Source of the DNA: Cyanophora paradoxa
Taxonomy: Eukaryota > Glaucocystophyceae > Cyanophorales > Cyanophoraceae
Length of the DNA: 48,601 nt
Assembly: GCA_004431415.1 (NCBI GenBank)
Contig: QPMI01000149.1
Location: forward strand, 1 to 48,601
Direction of reading: 5' to 3'
Each line of letters opens with the position of its first letter. Within the stretch, counting starts at the first letter, position 1. Positions 29,533 to 41,067 of this stretch are shown piece after piece. A program made the position numbers and the translations under genes. Below the pieces are notes generated by a model that was not told the origin of the DNA, made no database searches, and saw only the letters and a program-made list of their open reading frames with translations.

Positions 29533-32500
29533 CTATCGGGCGGCGGAGCGGGCGTCGGTGGGGAGCCCGCGCTTCACGAAGACGTCGTCCCAGTTCCTGC
29601 GCGGCCGCCGGCCCCTGTCAGCGCGGCGGCGAGCGCAAAGCGGGGCGGGGCGGGCTGGGCGGGGCGGGGCGGACAGGCGGTCGCAGAGGAAGCCGTGGCG
29701 GGCGACGAGGTCGCAGGGCTCCTGCAGCCCCGCGCTGTTGTCCACCGTCATCACCTGCCGCGGGCGCTCAGGGAAGGAGCGGGGGGGCGCAGGGGCGGGC
29801 GAGGCGGACCGAGATGTCGACCTTCTTCCAGTCGATGGCCTGCGGGGCGTGGGTGGAGGGCACAGGAAGAGGCGGGGGCGGGGGCGGGGCGGGCCCCCAC
29901 CTGGAGGAGGGCGAGCTCGGCGCCGGAGACGTCGACGGAGAGGTAGTCGATGGGGCGCCCGGGGGGCACCCCCGCGAGCTCCAGCGCCCGCCCCAGCGCC
30001 ACCGCCTGCACCTGCGCCCCCGCCTCAGCCCCTTGCGAAGGCTGCGCCGCCTGGGGCGGGGGCGGGCGGGCCTCGAGGGTGGCGGCGGCGGGGGCCTCGC
30101 GGGCGATGCGGTCGGCGCGGGGGGCCCCGAGGTGCGCCACCAGGCCCCCCAGCTCCCCCGCCCCCCGGAACTTCGCCTTCGCCTCGTTCCCCTGCGCCCC
30201 CGTCGGCCCCGGGCGGGGGGGTACGGGAAGAGGGGCGGCGCACCCCCGCGACGGCCACGTTGACGGCCGCGCAGCTCCGGTGCAGCGCCTTCAGCCGGTT
30301 GTACTGCGGGGGGAACGTTTCTGGGGGCGCAAGAAAGAGAAGTGCGAGGGGGGTACCTCGTAGGGATTCGCCTCGATGCAGACGCCCGTCCAGCCCAGGC
30401 ACTGGGTACCCCCGTCAGCCGCCGGAGCGCCGTACCCCCCTCTGCACGGGGTGCGCGGACCTTCTCGAGGAAGTACGTGTTGCTGAACCAGATGCCGTCG
30501 TACGCCCCTGGAAGTGGGAGGTAAGTTGGAGAGCGAGGGGAGGAGAGGGGAATGCGGAGGGGTACCGATGTCGACGAAGAAGCCCGGCCGGTCCCGCCCC
30601 AGCTTGTTCAGGACATAGAACTCCTGCAACGAGAGCGATCAGGGGGTACGCGAAGGGAGCGCAGGGGGTACAAGGGCGCCTGGCCGAGCTGGGAGAAGGG
30701 GTTGGTGCCATCCGCGCAGATGGAGGGGAGGAAGCAGGTCTCGAAGAGCCGCACGGCCTCCCGGTGACTGAGGGGAACCGCTCGAAAAGCGAGTGGGGGG
30801 AGGATGCGGTGGGGGGTACCGGTTGAATGCGTCGATGAAGCGCATGCTGGGGGCGAGGGGCGGCTCCCGCAGGCCGAACACTCGGTTCCACTGCTCGCAC
30901 GAGATCTCCTCCCCGATCCTGCGGGCGTACAGACTCTCAGAGGGGTAGAGGGCACCCTTGAGGGGCGGTGGCGTGGCGCGGCTCGTTTGCGTCAGCGTAA
31001 GAAATAACTGTTCATCAGGCGGTGCCCCGCTAGGGGGCCCGTGCAGGTCTACTATCAAGAAGGCATCCCGCGCGGCCGGCCGGGCCAAGGGAAGAAAGCG
31101 GTGCGGGGGTGCGGGGGGTACGGTCCGCTCGCCACGCACTTGTCGAGGAGGCGCTCGAGGGGCGCCAGCTCGCTCGCCACGTCCTTCCGGCCCGCGTCCA
31201 GCTGCGGGGTACCGGTTCAGACCAGCCGGGAGGGAGGAGGGAAGGGGGGGTACGGGCCTTCTCGACGTAGGCGCGGAGGCGCTTGACGTCGGCCTCGGCG
31301 GCCCCGGGGCCGCCCCCCGCCGTCTCCACCGGCCCCGCCGCCCCGGCCCCGGCCTTCACGCCCCCGGCCCCGGCCCCGGCCCCCGCCCCTGCCTTCAGGC
31401 CGCCGGCGCCGGCCTTGGCCCCGCCCGCTCCGCCCGCGGCGGCCCCTGCGCCGCCCTTGGCGCCTGCCGCCCGGCCGCGCCGTCGCTGGCGAACCGCCCG
31501 GCCTTGCCGCCGGCGCCGGTCGCCGCGCCGGCGGCCCCGGCGGCGGCCTCCTTCGCGCCGAGGCGCCCGGGCACGCCGGCGCCGCCCGCGGCGGGCCCCG
31601 TGCCGGCCCCGTCCTCCTCCGTCTCCTCCTCCTCCGCCTCCTCCTCAAAGGATCCCGCGCCGGCGGCCCCGCGGCCCCCGCGGCGCCCTTGCCGCCCTTG
31701 CTGCCGCCCTTGCCCGCAGCCGCTGCTCCGGCGGCGCCCCCTCCGGCCCCGACGCCGCCGCCGTCCGCCCGAAGCGTCCGCCGGCCTTGCCGCCCGCCGC
31801 GCCTGCCGCTGCGCCCGCGCCCGCAGCGGCGCCGGTGCCGTCCGCCGCGAAGCGTCCGCCGGCCTTGCCGCCGCCGCCCGCGCCCGCCCCTTGCCGGCGG
31901 CCCGGTCGCCGCGCCCGCTCCGCTCAGCGCGCCGGCCCCGGCGCCGTCTGCGGAGCGGCCCGCCTTGCCGCCGGTCGGGCCCCCATCTCCGAGTCCGCCC
32001 CGCGGGAGCCCCGCCCGCCGCCCCGCCCCGCCGGTGCCGGCGCCGGCGCCGGCGCCGCCCTGGGAGCGGTCGAAGCGGCCGGCGCCGGCGGGGCCTGGGC
32101 GGCGCCGGGGCGGCCCGTGGCGGCGCCGGGCTCCTCCTCCTCCTCCTCCTCGCCGAGCCCCGCGGCCTCCTCGTCGCCGAAGCGGCCGCCCGCCGCGCCG
32201 CCGCCCTTGCCGCCCTTGCCGCCGCCGGCGCCCGCCGCGCCGCCGCGCGCCGCGCCCTTGCCGGCGGGGCCCTTGCCGGCGGCGCCGGGGAGGGGCCCTG
32301 GGCCGGCTCGTCGAGGGGCGGCTCCTCCTCCCACTCCTCGCCCTCGCCGCCCTCGGCCAGCTCCTCCTCCTCGGCGCCGCCGCGCTGCCCGGCGCGCCCC
32401 GCCCGCCGCGGCCGGTCGGGGTCCTCCCACGAGTTCGGCCGCCCGCCCTGCTTGGAGAGCCCCGCGTAGGCGTCCCGCGCCCGCGGCGTCCGCTTGCTGT

Positions 32501-32993
32501 CCTTCAGCTTGTCCAGGATCGAGTGCAGCAGCTGGTTCGCCTCCTGCGTCCGCTGCAGCCGCTCCGAGCGCACCCCGCCCCCCGCCTCGTAGTCGCCGCT
32601 CCCGCCGCCCGCGCCCGCGCCGCGCGCCGCGCCCCCGAAGCCGCCGCCGCCCCCGAGGCCCGCGCCGCCCGCGCGGTCCGCGGCGCCGCCGATGCTGGGC
32701 TCGGATTCGAACGTGTCGGCGCTGATCGAGGCCTCGTTCGCGAAGCTCGACCGCGTGAGGGTCGCCACCTCCTTGGCCATCACCTCGAACTGGTCGTCCT
32801 GTCACCGAGTTAGCGGCCGCCGCGGCGCGATCGGGAGGCGGCGAGCGGCCGCACCGAGTACGTCGCGGAGTTCAGCATCCCGCCGAAGATGTGGAAGGCC
32901 GCGAAGAGGAAGAGGAACACTTTGAACTGCGCGGGCCTCAGCCGGCGCGCCGCGAGCACGTCGGAAGCGCACCATCCTCATCGGAGACGCCAT
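29533..32993 (-). CDS. FkbM-family methyltransferase with signal anchor and long low-complexity stem
   Basis: The start at 32993 gives MASPMRM. Exon 2 (32855-32926) encodes FKVFLFLFAAFHIFGG, a signal anchor, and exon 3 starts at 32798 (DDQFEVMAKEV). A coiled stretch (LLHSILDKLKDSKR) precedes 1 kb of Gly/Ala/Glu low complexity with GGKAGGRF-like repeats, where no single frame holds. The catalytic part reads LERLLDK, YARRIGEEISCEQWNRVFG, NKLGRDRPGFFVDIG joined to AYDGIWFSNTYFLEK (SAM motif I), CLGWTGVCIEANPY (SAM-binding acidic end), RLKALHRSCAAVN, IDYLSVDVSGAEL (FkbM motif, usually DVEG), RQVMTVDNS and NWDDVFVKRGLP. FkbM enzymes O-methylate sugars and other small molecules; the anchor suggests Golgi glycan methylation. 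I join both halves as one gene because only intron-sized sequence separates them. Confidence 0.72.
31300..32350 (-). repeat. Gly/Ala-rich coding repeats with GGKAGGRF motif
   Basis: Within the stem of the methyltransferase gene, the motif GGKAG(G)RF followed by ADG and Ala/Gly occurs about five times (near 31485, 31780, 31850, 31955 and, as GGAAGGRF, 32180). The copies lie in different frames, so either indels or unrecognised introns interrupt them. Acidic runs (EEEEEEE, EEEAEEEETEED) separate some copies. Confidence 0.6.
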
Positions 32994-33439
32994 TGCTGCG
33001 CGAGCTCCGCTCGGGCCTCGCTCGGCTTCCTCCCTCCGCGCGCTATCCGCGCCTTGCGCCGGGCAACCGCTGTGCCGGCAGATCCAGATGCTTTCGAGTG
33101 CAATGCGCGACGCTACTTGTCTGCCTTGGAGCGCTGCTAGGCCGCCAGGCGGGCCAGGCCACGGAGGGGGGATACAGGCGCACAAGGCCGCCCCTAACGC
33201 CCCGCGCCCCCGACCGCCCCAGCCGCCGGGAGGAAGCATCGGTGAGCGCAGTCGGTGATGTCCATCACTTCGATGATCGAGTTCGCGTGGTTTGACCCCA
33301 TTGCAGCCGCGCTCGAGCTCGCGCAGCAACCACGCGTGTACGAGATCTTTTGGCTGCAGGTGAGCACGGCTTACGTTGATTCGAAGCGTTCGCGTGGCAA
33401 CCAATTGCAATGCAATTGCAATTGCAATCGCAGCAGGAC
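32994..33439. promoter_or_regulatory. Divergent promoter region, methyltransferase / TRIM37-like
   Basis: 446 bases between divergent starts. Just before the TRIM start, at 33401-33430, is a run of overlapping CAATTG/TTGCAA units (AATTGCAATGCAATTGCAAT). No gene seen. Confidence 0.4.
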
Positions 33440-35840
33440 ATGGCGCCCCACAAGCGCAAAGCCGACGACGTCGAAGAATCTGAAGCTGGCCCGTCGAGCG
33501 CATGCGCAAGTTCAGACGTGCGCCCGCGCGCGCGCGCGCGGCCCGGCCAGCGCTAGCTGCAGCCCGCGCGCGGCCGCGGCCGCAAATCAAACGCGTTAAC
33601 TGGATATGGCTGGAGCCTCATGCTAATGCATATGGTCATACTGAGCGCCGATGTCGCCATTATCAATCGTATCTCGCGATCGCGCTCGCAGGGCGCGGAC
33701 GGTCATCGAGCTTCGAGTTCTGCCTCCGACGCTGTGCTGGACGAAATGCGCAAGCGGGCGGAGTGCCCGGTCTGCCTTGAGATGTACAAGGATCCTCGCT
33801 CCCTCACCGCATGCGAGCACACGCTGTGAGTGACGCTCTGGGCCTAGGCTTAGCGCACATATAGCTACGTATACAGTGCCTTCGGCCGCGCGCGGGTGCT
33901 GATATGTTTCGATCATGATCTCGGGCGCGCGCTGATCATGACCCCTGCCCCGGCCCGGCCCCGCAGGTGCTCTGGTTGTGCAAAAGGACGTGCGTAGTAG
34001 CGCTAGCGCTGTTCCATCGATATCACTCAATTCTTCTGCTGATGTTTCATTAGTTATTCACGGCGGAAAACTCGCTTGTCCAGTCTGCCGCGCAGTCTCG
34101 GATCTCGCTGGTGCAGATGGAGCCATCAAGGAGCTGCCACGCAACTTGATGGCAGCCGGCCTGCTCGAGCTCCTGCACGAACAGCTGTCCAAGGCCCCTC
34201 GACCGATCTGTGTGAACTGCAAAGAAGCGCACGTGAACACGATCTGCTCGTCCTGCAACGGGCAGTTTTGTAACTCGTGCTCCGCCAAAATTCACGAGGT
34301 TTGGTTTACGCAATTTTATTTGAGGAAGTCGCTCGCTTAAGCATTGATCTTCTGATCGCAGATTCAGTTCTTCAAGTCACACAAACTGCAGCCGTATCGG
34401 TTGGGGATTTCGAGCTCCACATTTAGATCTTCTGGCTATAGCTATGGCAATGCGGGCCTCCGCTATTACTGCCAAGCGCACCCTAGCGAGCCGCTTCTCT
34501 ACTGCCAAAAGAAGAAGGCTGAAGCATGCTTGCGCTGGTGCGCTACATGCATCTACATCTATGCATGCAAATATTCTCGCTTCACGCCACTCTCACACAT
34601 GCGTACTCTCATGTGTTGCGCAGCATCTCCGCTGCCGACCACGCTGGCCATGTTCATGTGTCTATTGACGAGGGTGCTGCAATCCTTCAGCGCGAGCTCT
34701 CCGACACTGTACGGGAGCACAAAGCAGACCTCGCAGCCCTCGACATTCTTCAAAATCAACAACAGCAGATTGTTCAGCGCGTCGAGCAGGACAGCGCTAG
34801 CGCCATTGCAGCTGCCAACTCGCATGCAGCTCAGGTTGGAACTTCGATCAATTAATATATATATTCCTTCTGCTTGCGATGCCCGGCGGCCCTCTGAATC
34901 TCTGATCGTGACATGTCCTGCAATCTGCAGCTTGTTGCTTCGATCGAAGAGAAGAGGCGCTCTTGGATTGTTGGCATCGAGGAGAGTGCCAAGGCGAAGG
35001 CTCAAACAGCGCAGCAGCAGCTGGAAGCTATCAAGGCGGCGCGGGATCAGCTGCAGCAGGCTCTGGATCACGGGCAAGAACTCATGAGCAACGACCCACT
35101 CCGTGCCGTGCGACTTCAGCCAGCTGCGATGGCGGCCATTCGAGCGGGGGCCCGCAGAGGCGATGGCCAGCTGCAGCTGCCTCAGGCCTTCCAGCCTGAG
35201 TCACTCGCCTTCCGAGCCGATGTCTTGAAGCTCACGTCCAACGGGTCTCCTGTTAATATGGGCGTCGGGGCAGAGAGCGTCAAGGTGCTGCTGCCGTGGC
35301 GTGACCTGCCACACAATCACAGCTACGTCTCGGACACTTTCTACTGCTGCGGCTTGCCGTGGGAGCTCGAGTGGTACCCCAAGGGCTATGCAATGGTCGA
35401 CGAATCCTTCACATCTTCCTTCGTAAATTCTGGACTCCCCGAGCTCCCGCGGGTGTGTTCTTCATCCGATGATCATAATCACTTGCACGTGCAATTTAAA
35501 AAGGCAGCCACCTCTCTAATTTGTTATCCTTTTGCAGGGCTTTGTTCTGAAAGCAGAGTTAAAGATGGATGTGCCCGGCATATTCAAGGAGGATGAAATC
35601 GAAGTGCATTCCTGGGATGTAGATGAAGTGCGCAACAAAGTGGGTTCAGGGTATACACAGTTTATTGAGCGGGCAAAAATTCTGCAACAGGCTGAACGGG
35701 TTCGTTTTTGTGATTCGTCTTTTTAAGGTGTTGTTTTGCATTAAAATGCGCATGCGCCTGCACATGTACAGGACGGCAACATTGTGGTGGAGGTCACCAT
35801 GAAGGGGGTCAAGCTGACTTGCGGTGCAGCTGACAATTAG
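33440..35840 (+). CDS. TRIM37-like RING/B-box/coiled-coil/MATH E3 ubiquitin ligase, 525 residues
   Basis: Ten exons, phases closing: 33440-33517, 33692-33825, 33967-33989, 34054-34298, 34362-34399, 34442-34537, 34624-34834, 34931-35452, 35538-35699, 35772-35840. The start MAPHKRKADDVEE holds an NLS-like KRK. RING: CPVCLEMYKDP, CEHTLCSGC, LACPVCR. B-box region: CVNCKEAHVNTICSSC, CNSCSAKIHE, YYCQAHPSEPLLYC, HAGHVH. A coiled coil covers roughly residues 195-300 (VREHKADLAALDILQNQ, KAQTAQQQLEAIKAARD). The C-terminal domain, FYCCGLPWELEWYPKGY, GFVLKAELKMDV, VRNKVGSGYTQFI and GNIVVEVTMKG, fits a MATH/TRAF fold. RING-Bbox-coil-MATH is the layout of TRIM37. All zinc ligands appear present. Introns are classic GT-AG and less GC-rich than in neighbouring genes. 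Confidence 0.88.
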
Positions 35841-36389
35841 CTGTAGCATAGGCCCGCGCGCCCCGATCAATTGCAACTCCCACCCTTTGTCTTCTGTGGC
35901 CAGTGCAGCTGGCCGAGCTACAAGCTAATTAAGGCCTCGACTTGCTGGCCCCGATATATATATAAATGTACACGTGGAATTTGCAACTGGCATCTCTAGA
36001 TCTAGGGCTGCATGCATATGTGCCGCCGCCTGTCGGCTCAAGCTGCATGCAAGCGGGATATCGATATCGCGCGATCGATGGGAACAAGCATGTGCGAGAT
36101 ATCGATATCGATGCCATAATATGAATCATGAATGTCGAACAGCATGTATACGTAAGGCCATGCATATGGATCTAGCTATAGTACAGTAGTAGTAATATAG
36201 CTAGTACTAGGGATGCACATGGATCTAGTACCCCGGTAGGGCCGGGGTGCTAGGGGGTACTAGTACTAGGGATGTACTTGGTATACGTATACGTACAGAG
36301 TACTTATCTGTAAGATTTTGGTTCTACACATAATGTAGGCCTCAGCTGCATGCAGCTGCCGGCCGCTGCGCTGACGCCGACCGCGGGGC
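35841..36389. other. AT-richer convergent spacer with nested palindromes
   Basis: The lowest-GC long stretch in the right half. It holds CGATATATATATAAATG, two GATATCGATATCG blocks (36058 and 36100), TGCATGC strings, TAGTACTAGGGATG twice (36205 and 36260) around GTACCCCGG, and GGTATACGTATACGTAC (36279). No gene seen; structure-forming or regulatory DNA is possible. Confidence 0.6.
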
Positions 36390-39300
36390 CTACCTCCTCT
36401 CGGGCTTGATGAAGGGCGCCTCCGGCTCCGCGTCGGCGACGCTCGCGGTCGGGGCGAGCGTGAACGTCACCCCCCCGGGGCTCCCCGCCGGCCCCAGCCC
36501 GCGGTTGGAGGGGGAGGTGGGGACCCGCGGGGCCGGGGGCGGGGCGCCGGGGGCGGGGGCCGGCACGATGGGCCGCGGGGGCCTCGAGCTCGGCAGGGTG
36601 GTCGCCCGCCTGCTCCTGCGGCCCGGCCCGCGGGCGGCGGGGAGGGCGCCGGCGAGGGCGAGGGCCTGCAGGGAGAAGACCTGCCGCCCGAGCGCCGAGT
36701 TCTCCGCCGCCACGAACCTCGCCCGCTCCTCCTCCGACATCGAGTCCCACGCCGCTGCGCCCGCCCTCAGCCAAACCGCAGGGCCCCGCGGCTGCCCGCG
36801 CACACGGCGGCGGCGGTTCACGTACCCCTGAGCTGGTGCAGGACGAATTCCATGTTGATGGGTACGGGCGCTCTGGGGTACCGTGTGTTAGGGGGGGAGA
36901 TGTGCACGGGAGAGGGGGTCGGGGGGCGAACACGCTGGGGCCTGGCTGGCCATGGCCGTGGGCGATCACGGGGGCCGGGGGAGGCGGCGGCCGAGAAGCT
37001 GGGGCCGCTCCCAGGGGAATGTAGACGGGGAAGGGGGGCGGGGCGGCAAGGGGGGCCGGGGCGGGGAAGGTGGACGGGGAAGGGGGGGAGGGCGCCTGCA
37101 GGCCGTCCTCCGCCAGCGCCTCCGAGCAGCAGCGCGCCTGCCGGGGAAAGTAGTTGGGCGCTGCGGGGGTACCGGAGCGCGCGGCACAGCGGACCTTCTT
37201 GGCGAACCGCGGGCTTTCCGGATAGCTGGGCGAGGCGGCGTCGTAGGGGTCGGACACCGCGCCCCCCTCGCCCGCCGCCACCCGCGCCCTGTACCCCGCT
37301 TTGACCTCGTCCGGCATCGCCCTCCAGCTCTCTGCGCGACCAAGGTCAAACAGTTCGAGGGGGGCGAAGGAGGGGGGGGAGAAGGGGTGGGGCGAGGGGG
37401 GAGGGGGGACATGTGCCTTGAAGGAGGGAGATGATGAGCCTGAGGGGCGCCCTGCGGATTCGAAGCGGCGCGCGGCCTCAGAAGCGGGCGGGCAGCCGGC
37501 GGGCGGAGGCCTAGCGGGCGCAGCGGCAAGCGCAGCGGCGAGTCGCACCCCGGGAAGGTGTTGATTGCGCCGGGAAGAGCTTCATTCGCGTAGGCGGAGA
37601 AGCTGTGGGGCGGGGCGTGAGGGCGGGCGAGCGGGCGGGCGGGGCGGGAGGGGGCACGAACCCGCTGGAGAGGTCGCCCTCCTCCCATTCGCGGGGCCCC
37701 TCGCCGCTGGCGGCCGCGTCCGACGCCGCCGCAGAGGCCGCCGCCGCTGACGAGGCCGCCGACGCCGCCGCAGACGCCGCCGCGGCGGAAGCGGCGGCCG
37801 CCGCATCGTCATCCTCGTCGGCCGCAGCGGCGGCTGCGGCGGCAGCGGCGACAGCGGCGGCGGAAGCGGCGGAAGCGGCGGCGGCGGAGGAGGCGGCGGC
37901 CGCCGCCGCAGCAGAGGAGGAGGCGGGGGGCTTGGGGCAGGGGACGAGGGGCGGGGGCGGCGGGTGCCAGCCGGCGTCGCCGTCCTCGGAGAGGGGGGGA
38001 GGGGGGGTGGATCCGGGCCAGCGGGGCGCGTGCGGGGAGGTGGGCGCGTGGGTGGGGCGCGGGAGGGCGGGGGCGGGGCGGCAGCTGGGGGCGAGCCCGG
38101 CGAGGGACATGCTCTCCAGGCGCAGGGAGAGCTCCAGCGAGGCCCGCGCCGCCTCCGCAGACTGCGCCGGCGGTCAGAGGGCGGCGGCGGGGCGCCTGCC
38201 TCGCCGCCTGGCGCTGCTGTGCACGGCCTGTGTGCGGCCCTCGCCCTCGATCCACCGCCGCAGTCTCGGGCTGCCGTTTCTAGAAGGCTCCAGCTGGATC
38301 GCCCAGTCCGCCCCAGGGGCTTCTGGAGCTCGCGGCGCACCCTGCTCAGAACGTTCGGGTCGCTCTGCTCCTGGAACTCGGCCCGCAGCACCTGGTGTCG
38401 GTGGACGGGGCGAGGCTCGAATATCAGCGGGCAAAGGGCGGCAGGCGATAGAAGAGCTGACGATCCAGGCGGCACCTGTCCGGACTTCGAGAGCGGGGAC
38501 TCGCCGGCGGGATTCGATTCGGCGGGAGGGGCGACCCACGACTCGCCCCCGTCCACCGACCACGCGCCCCCGGCCGTCCGTTGCTGCGCAGCAGGCTCGA
38601 CAAGGACGCTCCGAGGTGGAGGGTGGGGGGTACGCGCCTCGACGCCCACGAGGTCGAAGAAGATCTCGGTGGTCTTGGCGGCCTCCTCGCCGCGGAGGGG
38701 CCCGGCGGGGGCGGGCGGCGCGCCGTGCCGCGGGGGCGCGAAGGCGTGCAGCACGAAGGGCGACTCGGGGGCGGCCGGCCTGGCGGCGGGGTCCAGGCCC
38801 CAGTGGAGCGGCACCCCGGCGCTCCCCGACGCGAAGAGGAACGAGCGCTTGGGGCGGGCCTCGGCGCAGCCGTCCGCAGCGAACTCCTGCCCCCCGGCCC
38901 CGCGCTTAGCGCGCGGAACGGTGCGCGGGGCGGGCGGGCGGGGCGCTCCGGCTCGCCTGCAGCACGATACGGCGGACGCGGAGGACGTACTTGCCGACGA
39001 GGCGGCAGATGAGCTGCTTGACGACTGCGAGGGGCGGGGGCGGGTGAGGGGGGCGGGGCGGAGGCGAAGGGGGCGGGCGGGCCGCAGGCGGGGACGTAGG
39101 AGAAGACGGAGCAGGCCTTCTCGAGGGCGAGGTACGTGAACCTGCGCCCCCGCCCCGCACCCGTCGGCCCCCGCGCCTTCGGCCCCCGTCCGGGCCGCGG
39201 CGATGAGGGCGACCGCACCGGCAGCCGTCGGCGGTGCGGGCGACGTGCCACGCCGAGAGCGTCCTCATCTTCTCCCGGTACCTTCGCGGCGTCCTGGGGG

Positions 39301-40375
39301 GGGGGGGGGAAGGAGGGTTCAGGAGACGGGGGGGGGGGGGAGAAGGAGGGGGCTGGAAGGGGGTTTGCAGGAATTACGGTAGCGTACCACACGCCGGCCT
39401 CCCTCTCCACGGGTACGCGGATCCCGAACGCAGACCCGTCCGGCAGCCTGCAACGGGCGTCAAGGGGAAGGGGGTGGAGAGGGACCGAGCGGGCAGGGTG
39501 GTCGGGGCGGGCCTGCGGGTGACCCGTAGCATGAAGCTCTCCACAACCCAGCCTGCCGGGGGGTACGCGTTTAGGCTAGAGCGGGGGGCGGGCCGGATAG
39601 GGGTCCGGAGGGAGGGAGGGTACCAAGAAAGTTCGCATGGTCCTCGAGCAGCTCGACGACGCCGATATTCTGGAGGTCCTAAGACATGGGGGTACGCAGT
39701 TAGGCAGGGGCAGCAGGGGGCAGGGGGGCGACGCGAAGGGCTCTCTCCCCCCCTCCTATCTCTCCCCCCCCCCCCTTCCCCCGCAGCGGGGCGCGGGGCG
39801 GGGGCCCCCACGCGAGGCCCCCCGCGGGGCGGGGCGGACCTCGGGGGGCGCCGCCTCGAGCTCGGCCACCAGCTCCTCCCGCACCGTGAACTCGTTCAAG
39901 TCCTGCCCCTCGGCGCCTCAGCGCCGGCCCCGGCGCCGCCCCGCGGCGATGGCTGAGGGCTCGAGCCCTCGGCGCCGCCTCCGGGGGCGGGCACCTTGGT
40001 GCGGGAGCGGCTGAGGATGGCGGAGGTGGCAAAGGCGGCCGGCATCCCTTGGAAGTCCGTCACCACGCGGTACGCCGTGATCGACGCGTCGCAGTCGCTG
40101 CCGCGCGCTCGCGCTCGTCGGGCGGGCGAGGGCGGGATCCGGGCCAGGATCGCGCGCGTGGCCGGGCGCCGGCGCACTTGGTCTCAACGCGGACGCTGGT
40201 CTCCGCCGGCCCGCCGACGCCGTGCTCCAGCGAGACGAGGTATCCGTCCCGCCAGAGGAGCTCCAGCGCGTGCGCGAGGATCTGCGGTCGATCGGCTCGG
40301 GCGCAGTCGGCGTCGTCCTTGGCGAACAGTTCGCACCTGCTCAACGAGCTTAACGTCGTAGGCGGGCCGCTCCAT
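36390..40375 (-). CDS. Uncharacterised multi-exon gene, low-complexity centre
   Basis: Not recognised, and it may be two genes. The ATG at 40375 gives MERPAYDVKLVEQ, spliced to ILAHALELLWRDGYLVSLE, then DCDASITAYRVVTDFQG, FTVREELVAELEAAP, DGSAFGIRVPVE, FTYLALEKACSVFSY, VVKQLICRLVGKYVLRV, KTTEIFFDLVGVEA and RAEFQEQSDPNVLSRVRREL. A Ser/Ala-rich tract with DEDDD follows (37700-37920). The C-terminal part has two HMG-box-helix-like pieces, SWRAMPDEVKAGYRARV and AAWDSMSEEERARFVAAEN, plus NYFPRQARCCSEALAEDG, and ends PFIKPERR. Upstream of the ATG the frame stays open through HCYKCRAES, a possible CxxC exon. Many introns start GTACCCC or GTGCG. Boundaries are approximate. Confidence 0.45.
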
Positions 40376-41067
40376 CTCGCAGTTGGTGCCGCCACCCGCC
40401 GGCCGCGCGGCTGGGAGCGACTCAGCGCGGCACTTGTAGCAATGCACGACGGCGCCGTGCTCGACGCCGGGTGCTGCAGGCGTTAAGTTGCAGCGCTAGC
40501 TGCAGTGCAGCCTGCAATGCCGCTGCTCTGCAGCGCTAGCAGTTCAGCAATTGCAACTTGCAGTGCATGATCCGGCCAGTGATCCACTGGCGGGGGGAGG
40601 GAGGGAAGGAGGGTACACTTGAACCAACTAAGCTGCAAGCATGATAAGAATCATTGACGACCTCTGGGTTGCAAAAGTTCGCATTTACAATTCAATTTCG
40701 CGATCGCGCGAGGCTCGATCCGCGACTCTGGAGTCTGGAGTCTGGATCATGGACCGCGACTCCGCGAGCTGCAGGCTGCAGCTGCCGCGCGCGCGCGCGC
40801 ATGCGCAGCGGCGCAGTGCACGACGATGCACGTGCACGTGCGCGCATATGCATGCCGTTGCAAATTGCAATTCGCGGAAATTTGCAATTGCTCGAGCTCC
40901 CCCGGGCCCCTAGCCTGGGCCCTGGGCCCTAGGCCTCGCGATTTGCGGGGCTGGACTCCCGCTGGAGCGAATCGCTTTCCGCGGCGCCGGCAACCGCTAC
41001 CCCCCCTCCCCCCCGGTAGCGCTCCGGCGAGCGGGGGCCTACGGTAACTACCAGGGTACAACGCGGC
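40376..41067. other. Intergenic with purine/pyrimidine palindromes
   Basis: No gene is supported apart from a possible upstream exon at 40376-40447. 40485-40570 is rich in TGCAGCGCTAGC and TTGCAACTTGC palindromes. 40795-40880 has GCGCGCGCGCGC, GCACGTGCACGTGCGC and AAATTGCAATT. No RNA gene recognised. Confidence 0.5.

Noticed and set aside
30958-32813. Long plus-strand open frames opposite the methyltransferase stem
   Set aside because: They encode only Pro/Ala/Arg and mirror the Gly/Ala coding strand.
36304-37548. 414-codon continuous minus-strand frame as a single exon
   Set aside because: It reads through clear introns (GTCCGC...CCGCAG, GTACGTG...GCTGAG), and conserved-looking pieces lie in different frames.
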